A DNA stretch of 64,000 nucleotides, taken from Bacteroidales bacterium. GTDB lineage: Bacteria; Bacteroidota; Bacteroidia; Bacteroidales; Marinilabiliaceae. Below are positions 35,612-44,339 of this stretch, one piece after another. Positions within the stretch are counted from its first letter, which is position 1; each line of letters opens with the position of its first letter. Where the stretch lies: positions 62,001 to 126,000 of the forward strand of contig JAGCYH010000041.1 in assembly GCA_017960905.1 (NCBI GenBank). Reading direction: 5' to 3'. The notes below the pieces were generated by a model. The model was not told where the DNA came from, searched no databases, and saw only the letters and a list, made by a program, of their open reading frames with translations. The position numbers and the translations under genes are program-made.

Positions 35612-36001
35612 ATGTCGAAAACGTTTGAAGTAGAAAACAAGCTGCCCAATATAATAGGCACCGGGACGAAATTCAAAGGCGACATCGATACCGATGGCGA
35701 CTTGCGTGTTGACGGCTCGATAGAAGGAAACATCATATCGAAAGGAAAGGTCGTTTTGGGCCAGGGCGGAAGCATAAAGGGCGCTATAACTTGCTACAAT
35801 GCCGAGATAGCGGGCATCTTCGAGGGCAAGGTGGAAGTGACCGAACAGCTCGCGCTCAAGTCGTGCGCCTCGTTCAATGGCGATATGAATATTGGCAAAT
35901 TGAGCATCGAACCGGGCGCCGTGTTCGTGGGCAACTGCTGCATGACTGGCAACGATGCACCGCAGCAAGCTGCGGCGGACACCGATGCCGATAAAGACTG
36001 A
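35612..36001 (+). CDS. Bactofilin (polymer-forming cytoskeletal protein)
   Basis: 129 aa. Central beta-helix with the short repeating pattern of bactofilins: FKGDIDTDGDLRVDGSIEGN, IISKGKVVLGQGGSIKGAIT, AEIAGIFEGKVEVTEQLALK. Flexible ends; the acidic Ala-rich tail comes after about residue 110. Bactofilins polymerise without nucleotide and organise envelope enzymes or division sites. Here the gene leads the ATP synthase operon and overlaps the next gene by 17 bases. Confidence 0.92.
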   Translation: MSKTFEVENKLPNIIGTGTKFKGDIDTDGDLRVDGSIEGNIISKGKVVLGQGGSIKGAITCYNAEIAGIFEGKVEVTEQLALKSCASFNGDMNIGKLSIEPGAVFVGNCCMTGNDAPQQAAADTDADKD

Positions 36002-36362
36002 TGTTTTGAAGTACTTTATAACTGCGATAGCAATTTTCGTCGCAGCCGACTACGTTCTTTGCGAATACACTGATGGTGTGAGTTTCGGCCTGTCGCTTGT
36101 GGCCCTGCTCATTCCGTTTTCGCTCGAACTAATACGATATTTGACAATTTGGGCATACGAACGTACTGTGCAAAAGAAAGTTAGCATAGGGTTGTTGCTC
36201 TTTACCGAACTCGTCAGATTCCTCTTGGTGCTGATTCTGTTTTTCGCTTGCGTCAGAACCATTCAGCCTGGCAACAAGGTATATCCGATAATTTACTGCG
36301 TATCTTTTTTTGCATTTCAAGGTATAACGATATATGCTCTGAAAAAAAGATATAAAATGTAA
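35985..36362 (+). CDS. Small four-helix membrane protein before atpB
   Basis: 125 aa from the ATG at 35985, inside the bactofilin 3' end; an in-frame upstream start at 35955 would overlap more. About four membrane helices with Lys/Arg at the cytoplasmic ends (KTDVLKYFITAIAIFVAADYV, SLVALLIPFSLELIRYLTIW, FLLVLILFFACVRTI, PIIYCVSFFAFQGITIYAL). Position directly before atpB is where AtpI/AtpZ-type accessory proteins, which help c-ring assembly or Mg2+ supply, are found. Sequence similarity to AtpI is not obvious, so the role is inferred from context. Confidence 0.6.
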   Translation: MPIKTDVLKYFITAIAIFVAADYVLCEYTDGVSFGLSLVALLIPFSLELIRYLTIWAYERTVQKKVSIGLLLFTELVRFLLVLILFFACVRTIQPGNKVYPIIYCVSFFAFQGITIYALKKRYKM

Positions 36363-36385
36363 CATCTCATATAAACACTGACACT

Positions 36386-37450
36386 ATGAGAAAGTTAATA
36401 TTACTGATTACGTCGTTTCTGCTAATGGCTTCGACGCAAAACAGCCAGGCGCAAAGCGAGGCACCCGCCGACTCAACAGCCGGCGGTGAGGAAGGAATAA
36501 ACATGACCGACGTCATCGGACACCACATCTCCGATGCCCACTCGTGGAGCATCTTCGCCTACACCAACAGCGAGGGCGAAGAGGTGGAGTGCAAGATAAG
36601 CCTTCCGGTGATGGCCTACTACGACGGACAGTTCCTCTTCACTCTCTCGTCGAGTTTCGACGATGGCGCCACAGTAGAGAAGGGCGTGAACACTTACTAC
36701 CTGAAACACGAGAAGCTTTACGTCAGAAACGGCAGCGGCGAAGAGGTCCGCCCGTTCGACTTCTCCATAACGCGCAACGTAGTGTCGATGTTCATAAGCG
36801 TGGCAATACTGCTGCTGTTGTTTGTAGGCGCGGCGCGCTCTTACAAGAACAGCCTCGTGCCGCGAGGCAAAGCCTCGCTTGCCGAGATGCTCGTTCTCTT
36901 CGTGAAAGACATTGCCGACGAACAGATTGGGCGTCGCAAATCGGCACGTTACGTGCCGTATCTGCTCACGCTCTTCTACTTCATCTGGTTCAACAACCTC
37001 ATAGGCCTCGTGCCGTTCTTCCCCGGTTCGAGCAACCTGTCGGGTAACATTGCCTTCACCAGCATTCTGGCCGTGTTCACCTTCATCGTAACCAACTTCA
37101 ACGGCACACGCCACTATTGGAAGCACACACTGGTGATGCCTGGCGTGCCTTTCCTGATGAAGATTATACTCGTGCCAATAGAGATAATAACACTCTTCAC
37201 CCGTCCGTTCACCCTGATGATTCGTCTCTTCGCCAACGTAACTGGCGGACACATTATCATAATAAGCCTTATATCAATGATTTTCATCATGAAGACATAC
37301 GTCATGGTGGCACCATCGATGCTTCTGGCACTTATGATATTTGTGCTCGAGCTGATATTCGGCGCATTGCAGGCATATATATTCACGCTGCTTTCGGCAT
37401 TATATATAGGTCTGGCCGTCGATGACGGACACGAAGAACAAACAGCGTAA
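36386..37450 (+). CDS. atpB: F1Fo ATP synthase subunit a
   Basis: 354 aa, longer than the usual 240-270 because of a 130-residue N-terminal extension with a signal peptide (ASTQNSQAQ), as is common in Bacteroidota. The membrane core begins near residue 135. The essential Arg is in TLMIRLFANVTGGH, which faces the c-ring. Forms the ion half-channels of Fo. First of six atp genes read in the order B-E-F-H-A-G. Confidence 0.95.
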   Translation: MRKLILLITSFLLMASTQNSQAQSEAPADSTAGGEEGINMTDVIGHHISDAHSWSIFAYTNSEGEEVECKISLPVMAYYDGQFLFTLSSSFDDGATVEKGVNTYYLKHEKLYVRNGSGEEVRPFDFSITRNVVSMFISVAILLLLFVGAARSYKNSLVPRGKASLAEMLVLFVKDIADEQIGRRKSARYVPYLLTLFYFIWFNNLIGLVPFFPGSSNLSGNIAFTSILAVFTFIVTNFNGTRHYWKHTLVMPGVPFLMKIILVPIEIITLFTRPFTLMIRLFANVTGGHIIIISLISMIFIMKTYVMVAPSMLLALMIFVLELIFGALQAYIFTLLSALYIGLAVDDGHEEQTA

Positions 37451-37492
37451 AAGATTAAAAAACAGAATATTAACATTTAAAAATTTAACACT

Positions 37493-37696
37493 ATGACAGG
37501 AACACTTCTTAGCGTAGGTCTTGGCCTAATAGTAATAGGCATAGGTCTTGGTATCGGTTTGGTTGGTAAGTCGGCATTGGACGCCATGGCACGCCAGCCT
37601 GAAATGTCCAGCAAAATTCAATCAGCCATGCTTATCGCGGCAGGTATGGTCGAAGGTGCCGGTCTGTTTGCAATAGTCATTTCGTTCATCGCTTAA
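37493..37696 (+). CDS. atpE: F1Fo ATP synthase subunit c
   Basis: 67 aa, two membrane helices joined by the ARQPE loop. Glycine-rich first helix (GLGLIVIGIGLGIGLVGKS); the ion-binding Glu lies in helix two (AAGMVEGAGLFAIV). The Na+-type signature (Gln in helix one, Glu-Ser/Thr in helix two) is absent because Glu is followed by Gly, so H+ coupling is predicted. Short for a c subunit but complete. Confidence 0.95.
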   Translation: MTGTLLSVGLGLIVIGIGLGIGLVGKSALDAMARQPEMSSKIQSAMLIAAGMVEGAGLFAIVISFIA

Positions 37697-37709
37697 AAAA
37701 CGCAAAGCT

Positions 37710-38207
37710 ATGGACGGTCTTTTGTCGCCGGAACCCGGTTTGGTCATTTGGTCAGGCCTTACATTCCTCATCTTGTTCTTGCTGCTGCGCAAGTTTGCGT
37801 GGCGCCCAATACTGGGCGCCATTAAAGAGCGCGAGGATAAGATAGAGTCGGCACTTGCTTCGGCCGAAGAGGCCAAAGCAGAGTACCGCAAGGTGCAGGA
37901 AGCCAAGGCTCAGATGGCTGCCGAAGCGCGGCAAGAGCGCGACTCGCTGTTGAAAGAAGCACGATTGACGAAAGAGGCTATCATTGAGGAAGCCCGTAAG
38001 ACAGCCAAGGAGGAGGCCGACAAAATATTGGCCGACGCCAAAGCTCAGATCAACAAAGAGAAAGCTGACGCAATAGTGGATCTCAAACAGCAGGTGGCTA
38101 AATTGTCGGTCGACATTGCCGGCAAAATCTTGTCGCAGACCCTGCAGACTGACAGCCAGCAGGAAAAACTAATAGAGAAATACCTCAACGAGAGTAATTT
38201 CAATTAA
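37710..38207 (+). CDS. atpF: F1Fo ATP synthase subunit b
   Basis: 165 aa. One N-terminal membrane helix (LVIWSGLTFLILFLLL) followed by KFAWRPILGAIKEREDKIES and a long charged right-handed coiled coil rich in Ala, Glu and Lys. Forms the peripheral stalk with delta. 13 bases after atpE and 13 before atpH. Confidence 0.95.
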   Translation: MDGLLSPEPGLVIWSGLTFLILFLLLRKFAWRPILGAIKEREDKIESALASAEEAKAEYRKVQEAKAQMAAEARQERDSLLKEARLTKEAIIEEARKTAKEEADKILADAKAQINKEKADAIVDLKQQVAKLSVDIAGKILSQTLQTDSQQEKLIEKYLNESNFN

Positions 38208-38220
38208 CAATTAATGCCTT

Positions 38221-38757
38221 ATGAACGCAGGACTTATAGCCAGACGTTATGCCACAGTGCTTTGCGACTATGCCGAAGAGCATAAAGCAGCCGCGCAGGT
38301 TTACGCCGATGCCGGCCTGCTGCTCGAAGCTATCGCTTCGAAGCCGGCAGTAATGCAATTCCTAAAATCGCCTCTGAAGAAAAACTCAGAGAAGAAATCG
38401 ATGCTCACATCGGTTTTCGCGAATGTTGTTTCGAAACCGACGATTCAATTCATCGACTTCACCGTCGATAAGGAGCGTATTGGCATGATTGACGAAATAC
38501 TGCGGGTATTCAAGTCGCTCTATAAGAAACGTTTAGGTATTAAAACAATCGACATCACAACGGCCAACACTCTCTCCGACGCCAAGCGAACCGAAATGAC
38601 CGCCACGCTCGAGAAGAAACTCAAGAGCAAGGTGGAAATGTCGTTCCGTGCCGAGAAAGAGATTATCGGCGGTGTCATCATCGACATCGACGGTCGCCGC
38701 TTGGATTGCAGCGTCAAGCACCAGCTCGACGAGATTGAAAAGAAATTGACGGTATAA
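38221..38757 (+). CDS. atpH: F1Fo ATP synthase subunit delta
   Basis: 178 aa. N-terminal helical domain opening with LIARRYATVLCDYAEEHKA, and the C-terminal motif KEIIGGVIIDIDGRRLDCSV that marks delta/OSCP. Joins the peripheral stalk to the top of F1. Tightly packed in the atp operon. Confidence 0.94.
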   Translation: MNAGLIARRYATVLCDYAEEHKAAAQVYADAGLLLEAIASKPAVMQFLKSPLKKNSEKKSMLTSVFANVVSKPTIQFIDFTVDKERIGMIDEILRVFKSLYKKRLGIKTIDITTANTLSDAKRTEMTATLEKKLKSKVEMSFRAEKEIIGGVIIDIDGRRLDCSVKHQLDEIEKKLTV

Positions 38758-38783
38758 TCATTCTTCAAAACAAGTAAAAGTAC

Positions 38784-40361
38784 ATGGAAAACATAAAAGC
38801 ATCTGAGGTTTCGAGCTTGCTCAAGTCGCAACTTGACAAGTTTGAAACATCAATGAAAATGGAGGAAGTGGGCACAATCCTGACGGTGGGCGATGGTATC
38901 GCCCACGCCTACGGCTTGGACAATGTCCAAGCCAACGAACTTGTCGAGATTGGCTCTTCTACTGGTGTTGTCATGAACTTGGAGCAAGACCACGTGGGCA
39001 TTGTGCTCATGGACGACTCGACCCAAGTGAAAGAGGGCGATACCGTAAAACGTACCGGACGTATCGCTTCGATACGCGTGGGCGACGGAATCATCGGCCG
39101 CGTTGTCAACCCGCTGGGCAACCCCATCGACGGCAAAGGACCGATATCTGGCGAACTCTACGAGATGCCACTTGAGCGCAAAGCGCCTCAAGTTATTTAC
39201 CGTCAGCCTGTTAAGGAACCGTTGCAAACCGGCATCAAAGCCATCGACTCAATGATTCCTATCGGCCGCGGACAGCGCGAGCTCATCATTGGCGACCGCC
39301 AGACTGGCAAGACTGCCATCGCCATCGATACGATACTCAACCAGCGCAGCCTCTACGAACAAGGCAAGCCTGTATATTGCATCTACGTGGCTTCGGGCCA
39401 GAAGGGTAGTACTGTGGCTCAGATAGTTAACACACTCGAGAAGCACGGCGCTATGGACTACACTTGCGTTGTGTCGGCCAGTGCGTCCGACTCGGCTGCA
39501 ATGCAGTATTATTCGCCATTCGCCGGAGCGGCGATAGGCGAATTCTTCCGCGACACAGGCCGCTCGGCCCTCATCATCTACGACGACCTCTCGAAGCAGG
39601 CCGTGGCTTACCGCGAGGTGAGCCTCTTGCTCCGCCGTCCACCCGGACGTGAGGCATATCCGGGCGATATCTTCTACCTCCACTCTCGTCTGCTCGAGAG
39701 AGCAGCCAAGATTGTGGAGTCGGACGAGATAGCATCGAACATGAACGACCTGCCCGACTCGCTCAAACCCATCGTCAAAGGTGGCGGCTCGCTTACGGCG
39801 CTGCCTATCATCGAGACGCAGGCGGGCGACGTGTCGGCATACATACCTACCAACGTGATTTCGATTACCGACGGACAGATATTTCTCGAAGGTAACCTGT
39901 TCAATGCTGGCGTACGCCCTGCAATCAACGTCGGCATCTCCGTTTCGCGTGTGGGCGGTAGCGCCCAAATCAAGTCGATGAAGAAAGTGGCTGGTACGCT
40001 CAAACTCGACCACGCGCAGTATCGCGAGTTGGAGGCATTCTCGAAGTTCGGTTCCGACCTCGACGCAACCACAATGGCTGTGCTCGACAAAGGCCGCAAG
40101 AACGTCGAACTGCTTAAGCAACCGCAGTATTCGCCTGTGCCTGTAGAGAAACAGGTGGCTATAATATACTGTGGCACAAAGGGTTTGATGAAAACCGTGC
40201 CTGTGAACAAAGTGAAACAGTTCGAGGCAGAGTTCATCGAAATGATGGATTTGCGCCATAAAGACGTGCTCGAAACAATACGGAGCGGTAAAATCGACGA
40301 CAGCGTGACGAAGGTTCTCGAAGAGGTTGCCGCCGAAGTAAGTTCACGATTCCAAAACTAA
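38784..40361 (+). CDS. atpA: F1Fo ATP synthase subunit alpha
   Basis: 525 aa, normal length. Walker [10 protein letters not shown] at 170-178, the alpha-type Gln in place of catalytic residues, [20 protein letters not shown] with the Walker B region before it ([11 protein letters not shown]), and SISDGQIFLE-type ending as [16 protein letters not shown]. The beta partner (atpD) is not encoded in this operon. 13 bases before atpG. Confidence 0.97.
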   Translation: MENIKASEVSSLLKSQLDKFETSMKMEEVGTILTVGDGIAHAYGLDNVQANELVEIGSSTGVVMNLEQDHVGIVLMDDSTQVKEGDTVKRTGRIASIRVGDGIIGRVVNPLGNPIDGKGPISGELYEMPLERKAPQVIYRQPVKEPLQTGIKAIDSMIPIGRGQRELIIGDRQTGKTAIAIDTILNQRSLYEQGKPVYCIYVASGQKGSTVAQIVNTLEKHGAMDYTCVVSASASDSAAMQYYSPFAGAAIGEFFRDTGRSALIIYDDLSKQAVAYREVSLLLRRPPGREAYPGDIFYLHSRLLERAAKIVESDEIASNMNDLPDSLKPIVKGGGSLTALPIIETQAGDVSAYIPTNVISITDGQIFLEGNLFNAGVRPAINVGISVSRVGGSAQIKSMKKVAGTLKLDHAQYRELEAFSKFGSDLDATTMAVLDKGRKNVELLKQPQYSPVPVEKQVAIIYCGTKGLMKTVPVNKVKQFEAEFIEMMDLRHKDVLETIRSGKIDDSVTKVLEEVAAEVSSRFQN

Positions 40362-40373
40362 CGGCAGACGACC

Positions 40374-41261
40374 ATGGCTAATTTAAAAGACATACGCATA
40401 CGCATCAATTCGGTACGCACCACACGCCAAGTGACGAGTGCTATGAAGATGGTGTCGGCGGCAAAATTCAAAAAGGCTCAGTACGAGGTTGAATACGTGC
40501 GGCCTTTTGTCGGAAAATTGCTGCAGATGGTCAATTTCTTAGGCAACTCCATCGACAGCATACAGCAGCGGTTTGCCGGATTCAGAATTAGTCAGAAGGG
40601 AAAAGTGCTTGTGGTGCCGATAGCGTCGAACAAGGGACTGGCCGGTGCGTTCAACTCCAACGTCAATAAGGAGGCGGAGCGACTGCTCCGCACTGATTTG
40701 GCCGCCGACTTTGCTGCCGGCAATGTCGATTTTCTGCCTGTGGGTAAGCAAGTTAGCAAATACCTCATTGCGCAGAAATACAATGTCGTTGCGAATTGCA
40801 ACGACCTGCTCGACAATCTCACCACCGTCGGCATTGCCCAAGCGGCCGACCTGTTGATGCAGAAGTTCTTGCACGAAGGTTACAGGCAGATAATACTGAT
40901 TTACAATAAGTTTGTAAATGCGGCAGTGCAAAATGTTACCACCGAGCAGCTTTTGCCGCTCGAGGTGAAGCCTGTAGATACCGAAGTGAAAGGCCGTTTT
41001 CTCGATTTCATCATCGAGCCTAACCGCGATGAGGTGCTTGAGGCACTTGTGCCTCAAGCCGTTAACGCCAAATTTCAGGCCGCTATGAAAGAGTCGGCTG
41101 CCTCGGAGCATGGTGCCCGCATGACGTCGATGCACAAAGCAACCGATAACGCTACTGAGCTGCTCGGCGAACTGCAACTGCAGTACAACAAAGCCCGCCA
41201 GGGCGCTATCACCGGCGAGCTGATAGAAATTGTAAGCGGTGCCGAAGCCCTGAATAACTGA
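40374..41261 (+). CDS. atpG: F1Fo ATP synthase subunit gamma
   Basis: 295 aa. N-terminal helix RIRINSVRTTRQVTSAMKMV, followed by SAAKFKKAQ, and the C-terminal helix KATDNATELLGELQLQYNKA with RQGAITGELIEIVSGAEAL; both form the rotor axle. Last gene of this atp operon, with a terminator about 30 bases after the stop. No atpD/atpC follows. Confidence 0.96.
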   Translation: MANLKDIRIRINSVRTTRQVTSAMKMVSAAKFKKAQYEVEYVRPFVGKLLQMVNFLGNSIDSIQQRFAGFRISQKGKVLVVPIASNKGLAGAFNSNVNKEAERLLRTDLAADFAAGNVDFLPVGKQVSKYLIAQKYNVVANCNDLLDNLTTVGIAQAADLLMQKFLHEGYRQIILIYNKFVNAAVQNVTTEQLLPLEVKPVDTEVKGRFLDFIIEPNRDEVLEALVPQAVNAKFQAAMKESAASEHGARMTSMHKATDNATELLGELQLQYNKARQGAITGELIEIVSGAEALNN

Positions 41262-41289
41262 TAGAAAGTTTTTTAGATAGTATTGTAAT

Positions 41290-41325
41290 AAAAGAGGGAG
41301 TCATTAAGGCTTCCTCTTTTTATTT
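41290..41325 (+). terminator. Intrinsic terminator of the atp operon
   Basis: AAAAGAGGGAG / CTTCCTCTTTT with one G-T pair and a 9-base loop, followed by Ts. Confidence 0.8.
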
Positions 41326-41375
41326 GTCATTCATGAATTATTTCGTTTTTTTTTTTTTGTGAAGAATATAGAGTA

Positions 41376-41720
41376 TTATCTGTTAAGTCTTTTAAGCTGT
41401 TTGTTTTCCTCTTTTAGTTCTGCTATACATTGCTCGTAATGATTTATAAATTTTTCGCACATAGGGCATAGTTCAAGTCTATGATTTGTGTTAAAACGAC
41501 CATCCATGTCACTCTGACATACAACTTCTTCTGGCAATAGATCGATCAATTTCTTTTTGAGAATATGAGCAATACTCTCTAATCTATCTAAACTCGGCGA
41601 GGCACTATTCGTCTCGTATTTGCGATATGTTGATTCTGAAATATTAAGCATATCGGCAACTTGTTGTGTCGATAAGTTTTTCTCTATACGCAAACTGCGC
41701 AATTTGTTTCCAATCTTCAT
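41376..41720 (-). CDS. XRE-family transcriptional regulator of the peptide island
   Basis: 114 aa. Residues 3-60 are a Cro/CI-type helix-turn-helix (KLRSLRIEKNLSTQQVADML, then NISESTYRKYETNSASPSLD). The C-terminal part has C68, C85, C88 and C98 (LCPMCEKF, HYEQC), which could hold a metal or respond to redox, and ends in a short coiled coil (IAELKEENKQLKRL). It is the first gene of the AT-rich island and reads away from it. Its -7 box (minus strand, 41759-41752) lies 31 bp from the tandem palindromes at 41791-41828, which sit 32 bp from the ligase promoter on the other side. I infer that it binds these and the three related sites; by position it would act as an activator. Confidence 0.8.
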   Translation of the reverse strand: MKIGNKLRSLRIEKNLSTQQVADMLNISESTYRKYETNSASPSLDRLESIAHILKKKLIDLLPEEVVCQSDMDGRFNTNHRLELCPMCEKFINHYEQCIAELKEENKQLKRLNR

Positions 41721-41751
41721 TCTTAAATGAATTTTGAATTTTTATGAAAAT

Positions 41752-41868
41752 CAAATATACACTCTTTGTAGTTATAACTATGGTTTGTTTTTACCAAATT
41801 TTGGCAAGATTTTACCATTTTTTGGTAAAAATTTAAGTGTAGTATTGTACCAATGCCTTGTAAATTTG
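41752..41868. promoter_or_regulatory. Divergent promoter with tandem palindromic operators (site A)
   Basis: Two palindromes, TTACCA-AATTT-TGGCAA (41791-41807) and TTACCA-TTTTT-TGGTAA (41812-41828), 4 bases apart, centres 21 bp apart. On the plus strand a -7 box TAAATTTG (41861-41868) lies 32 bases after them; on the minus strand TATATTTG (41759-41752) lies 31 bases after them. No good -33 box is seen on either side, which suggests that an activator is needed. Confidence 0.75.
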
Positions 41869-41887
41869 CTCAATACAATTATTCAAA

Positions 41888-43123
41888 ATGGATAAAAGAA
41901 AAACTGCATTAGCGGCATTTATTATATTGTGTATATTTACCTCTATTGGTTTGTTGAACATAACAATATTATGCTTCTTAATATTACCAATTGTTGCGGG
42001 GTTTTATATTTATAGTGAACGGCAAAAAACAAATAGTATTGGAAAGACAACTTTTACTATACCAGACATTTGCTTCATTGCTGTATGTATTACAGAAATA
42101 ATATGTTATTTTGGTTCTATTTACAAGCCTAATAGCGAATTGAGTACTTTGAAAATACTTGTAGTTGGCTTGTTATATTTTTTTGTCAAAAAATATATTA
42201 CTCAACAGGAACAAACACACTATCTATATAAATATATAGCATATATATCAGGCGTATTAGCACTATCAACATTGCTATTCTTCTTTATTCATAAGCAGAA
42301 TTATGAAGGAATGGGCAATTTGGAACAGTACAAGGGTTTTTACCGCCCTTGGGGAATGTTGTCTAATGATTGGGCAACTGTTCTTCTTTGTTTTATGCCG
42401 TTTCCTATTATTAGTTATACAATAACCAAGAGCCGACTGAAATATCTGTTTGCCGTGTTTTCTTGTTTATTAACTATTTGCATTATAGTTAGTTTTTCGC
42501 GAGGAGCATATATTTCGCTTGTCGCTTTCATTACTGTTAGCTTTGTATCAGCATTTCTAGCGGGCGATAGAAAATTTAGACGCGTAATAACCAAATTATG
42601 TGTTGTTATATCTGTTTCATCAATAGTCGTAACATTACCATTCAGTGATGCAATTACTACAACGTTTAAAATGAACACAACTGTTTCGCAAAAGAAAAGC
42701 GTAGAAGGACGATTAGCAAAGTATAACGAAGCAATATCAGTATTTAAGTCACACCCTATTTGTGGTGTGGGTGGTGGCAATTACACATTGGCGATTGAGC
42801 AGTCGGGCAATGAAAAGCAAGGCGATGACTTCTCGCCCCGATGCACAAACTCATATCTGCAATTGTTGGTGGAAAAAGGTATTATAGGCTCTTGTGCATA
42901 TCTCGTATTGACCATTTCTATTTTAAAATGCTCATATCGTCGTATTCGAGAAGGTGACAAGAATAGCGCAATATTCTTATCGGGTGTTTTAGCTATACTG
43001 CTGCGTGAAATTACTTTCTCATCGCTTTTTGAAGTTGATGCCATATTTATATTGCTAATTATTATGTGTTTAGGTATTTGTCATAAAACAAAAAGCGACA
43101 ACTATGAACTATTTAAAAAGTAA
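41888..43123 (+). CDS. O-antigen-ligase-like polytopic membrane protein
   Basis: 411 aa, about 11 membrane helices. The Wzy_C/O-antigen-ligase pattern is visible: IIVSFSRGAYISLVAF, then a large periplasmic loop about 255-320 with EGRLAKYNEAISVFKSHPIC, GVGGGNYT, and TNSYLQLLVEKGIIG. Relatives join glycans to lipid A or proteins, or polymerise glycans. No other glycan gene is in the island, so here it could glycosylate or otherwise act on a secreted product. It overlaps the TPR gene by 20 bases and is driven by the regulated promoter at site A. Confidence 0.78.
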   Translation: MDKRKTALAAFIILCIFTSIGLLNITILCFLILPIVAGFYIYSERQKTNSIGKTTFTIPDICFIAVCITEIICYFGSIYKPNSELSTLKILVVGLLYFFVKKYITQQEQTHYLYKYIAYISGVLALSTLLFFFIHKQNYEGMGNLEQYKGFYRPWGMLSNDWATVLLCFMPFPIISYTITKSRLKYLFAVFSCLLTICIIVSFSRGAYISLVAFITVSFVSAFLAGDRKFRRVITKLCVVISVSSIVVTLPFSDAITTTFKMNTTVSQKKSVEGRLAKYNEAISVFKSHPICGVGGGNYTLAIEQSGNEKQGDDFSPRCTNSYLQLLVEKGIIGSCAYLVLTISILKCSYRRIREGDKNSAIFLSGVLAILLREITFSSLFEVDAIFILLIIMCLGICHKTKSDNYELFKK

Positions 43124-44138
43124 AAGAACACTATTCGCACTTTTTTTAGTTACAATTGTAGTATTTGCTATAAAAGCGACGATAACATTTTACTCTGAAC
43201 GTCTCAATAACAAAGCCGTAGCGACAAGAGACAACACGATCAGAATCGCTTACTTAAAACGGGCGATGGAAATGAACAGCGACAACCCATTATTTCAAAT
43301 AAATTTGGCCTTCGCATACGCAGAAACGGACAGCAATATTTCGCTACTTAACTTTTTGTCTAACAATACATTAAATTCTGTTGAAATTGATTCTGCCATA
43401 ATATACGCAGAATCAGCTTGTAAAAGGGACAGTACAAATGCGGTATTTTGCGCAAATGCAGGCATTTTACATTTCATGAAAGGGAATACCCCCAAGGCTA
43501 TTAATTATCTTTGTACTGCTGTAAGAGCAACAAACGAAAAAACTATTCTTGTCGCTTTGGGGCTGATAGCAGAGCGCAACGAAGACCGAGTATTAGCTAC
43601 AGACAGTTACACAAGAGCAATTACTATTGCACCTGACCTGAGATGTAGCCAGTTTTTTGCCGATCTATGGCATCGTGACAGCCTGCTAGCTATTGAAGTT
43701 GAAAATAATGCCTTGAAAAAACTTAGGCAGCAGTGTGAAGACAACGAAAACACTGCAGCTCGCGCCCGATTGGCTAAAATGCTGCTTGACAATGGTGAAT
43801 TTCAGCAAGCCGACAGCTTACTGAAAATAGTTATAACACAACTGCCTAATATGAACCGCCCTTATCTATATTTGGGTAATATAGCAGAAGTGCAAGGCGA
43901 TACTGTTTCCGCGTTACAATATTACCAAACCGCTCAAAAACTCGACGAAGGAGACCTTCTTGCAATATACCATCAAAACAAACTAAAAGGGAAAAACTAC
44001 AAAGAATACACCGATTACGTCCGTGAGCAGAAGACTTCTAATTTGCAATTCCGAACATCTTATGTATATGGTGCGCGACTTCTAAAATTCATCTGCATCA
44101 AAGGATTTGAACAATATATCGAACCGCGCATAGAATAA
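43104..44138 (+). CDS. Membrane-anchored TPR protein
   Basis: 344 aa. N-terminal membrane helix about 9-29 (LFALFLVTIVVFAIKATITF), then a periplasmic part with TPR-like helix pairs (AYLKRAMEMNSDNPLFQINL, SAIIYAESACKRDSTNAVFC, AINYLCTAVRATNEKTILVA, RPYLYLGNIAEVQGDTVSAL). Likely a protein-protein scaffold for the ligase-like protein, whose gene it overlaps by 20 bases. Ligase and TPR partners of this kind are common in Wzy-type systems. Exact role unknown. Confidence 0.72.
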   Translation: MNYLKSKRTLFALFLVTIVVFAIKATITFYSERLNNKAVATRDNTIRIAYLKRAMEMNSDNPLFQINLAFAYAETDSNISLLNFLSNNTLNSVEIDSAIIYAESACKRDSTNAVFCANAGILHFMKGNTPKAINYLCTAVRATNEKTILVALGLIAERNEDRVLATDSYTRAITIAPDLRCSQFFADLWHRDSLLAIEVENNALKKLRQQCEDNENTAARARLAKMLLDNGEFQQADSLLKIVITQLPNMNRPYLYLGNIAEVQGDTVSALQYYQTAQKLDEGDLLAIYHQNKLKGKNYKEYTDYVREQKTSNLQFRTSYVYGARLLKFICIKGFEQYIEPRIE

Positions 44139-44182
44139 ACAGAATAACAAACGATTAAGAACGTTATTCTTGTGGTAAAATA

Positions 44183-44260
44183 TTGCTAATTATTTGTATG
44201 ATTCTGTCATTTTCTGGTAGGATTTTATTGCATAGATTCGGTGTTCAAACAATATTTTTG
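44183..44260 (+). promoter_or_regulatory. Promoter of peptide 1 with degenerate tandem operators (site D)
   Basis: -7 box TATTTTTG at 44253-44260. Exactly 32 bases upstream end two weak copies of the island operator: TTGCTA-ATTAT-TTGTAT (44183-44199) and CTGTCA-TTTTC-TGGTAG (44204-44220), again 4 bases apart. I looked for them at the position predicted from sites A, B and C. The match is partial, so this is the least certain of the four. Confidence 0.5.
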
Positions 44261-44272
44261 TCAAAAATCATT

Positions 44273-44287
44273 TCAAGATATTCTTGA
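44273..44287 (+). promoter_or_regulatory. Leader hairpin shared by both peptide mRNAs (copy 1)
   Basis: TCAAGA-TAT-TCTTGA, about 5 bases after the predicted transcript start and about 50 bases before the peptide ATG. The same arms occur at the same place before peptide 2. It could be an mRNA 5' stabiliser or a second protein-binding site. Confidence 0.55.
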
Positions 44288-44339
44288 TGGTTTTGATTTT
44301 AAATAAATTAATTATTAACTTTGTAAAAACTTAAAAACT

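Noticed and set aside
44316..44323. TAACTTTG just before peptide 1 as its main promoter (TTTG at 44292-44295, 20-base spacer)
   Set aside because: It is a good match and may be used, but the equivalent box before peptide 2 (TAACTTAA at 50411) is poor, while the boxes at 44253 and 50349 both fit the shared operator geometry. Kept only as an alternative.
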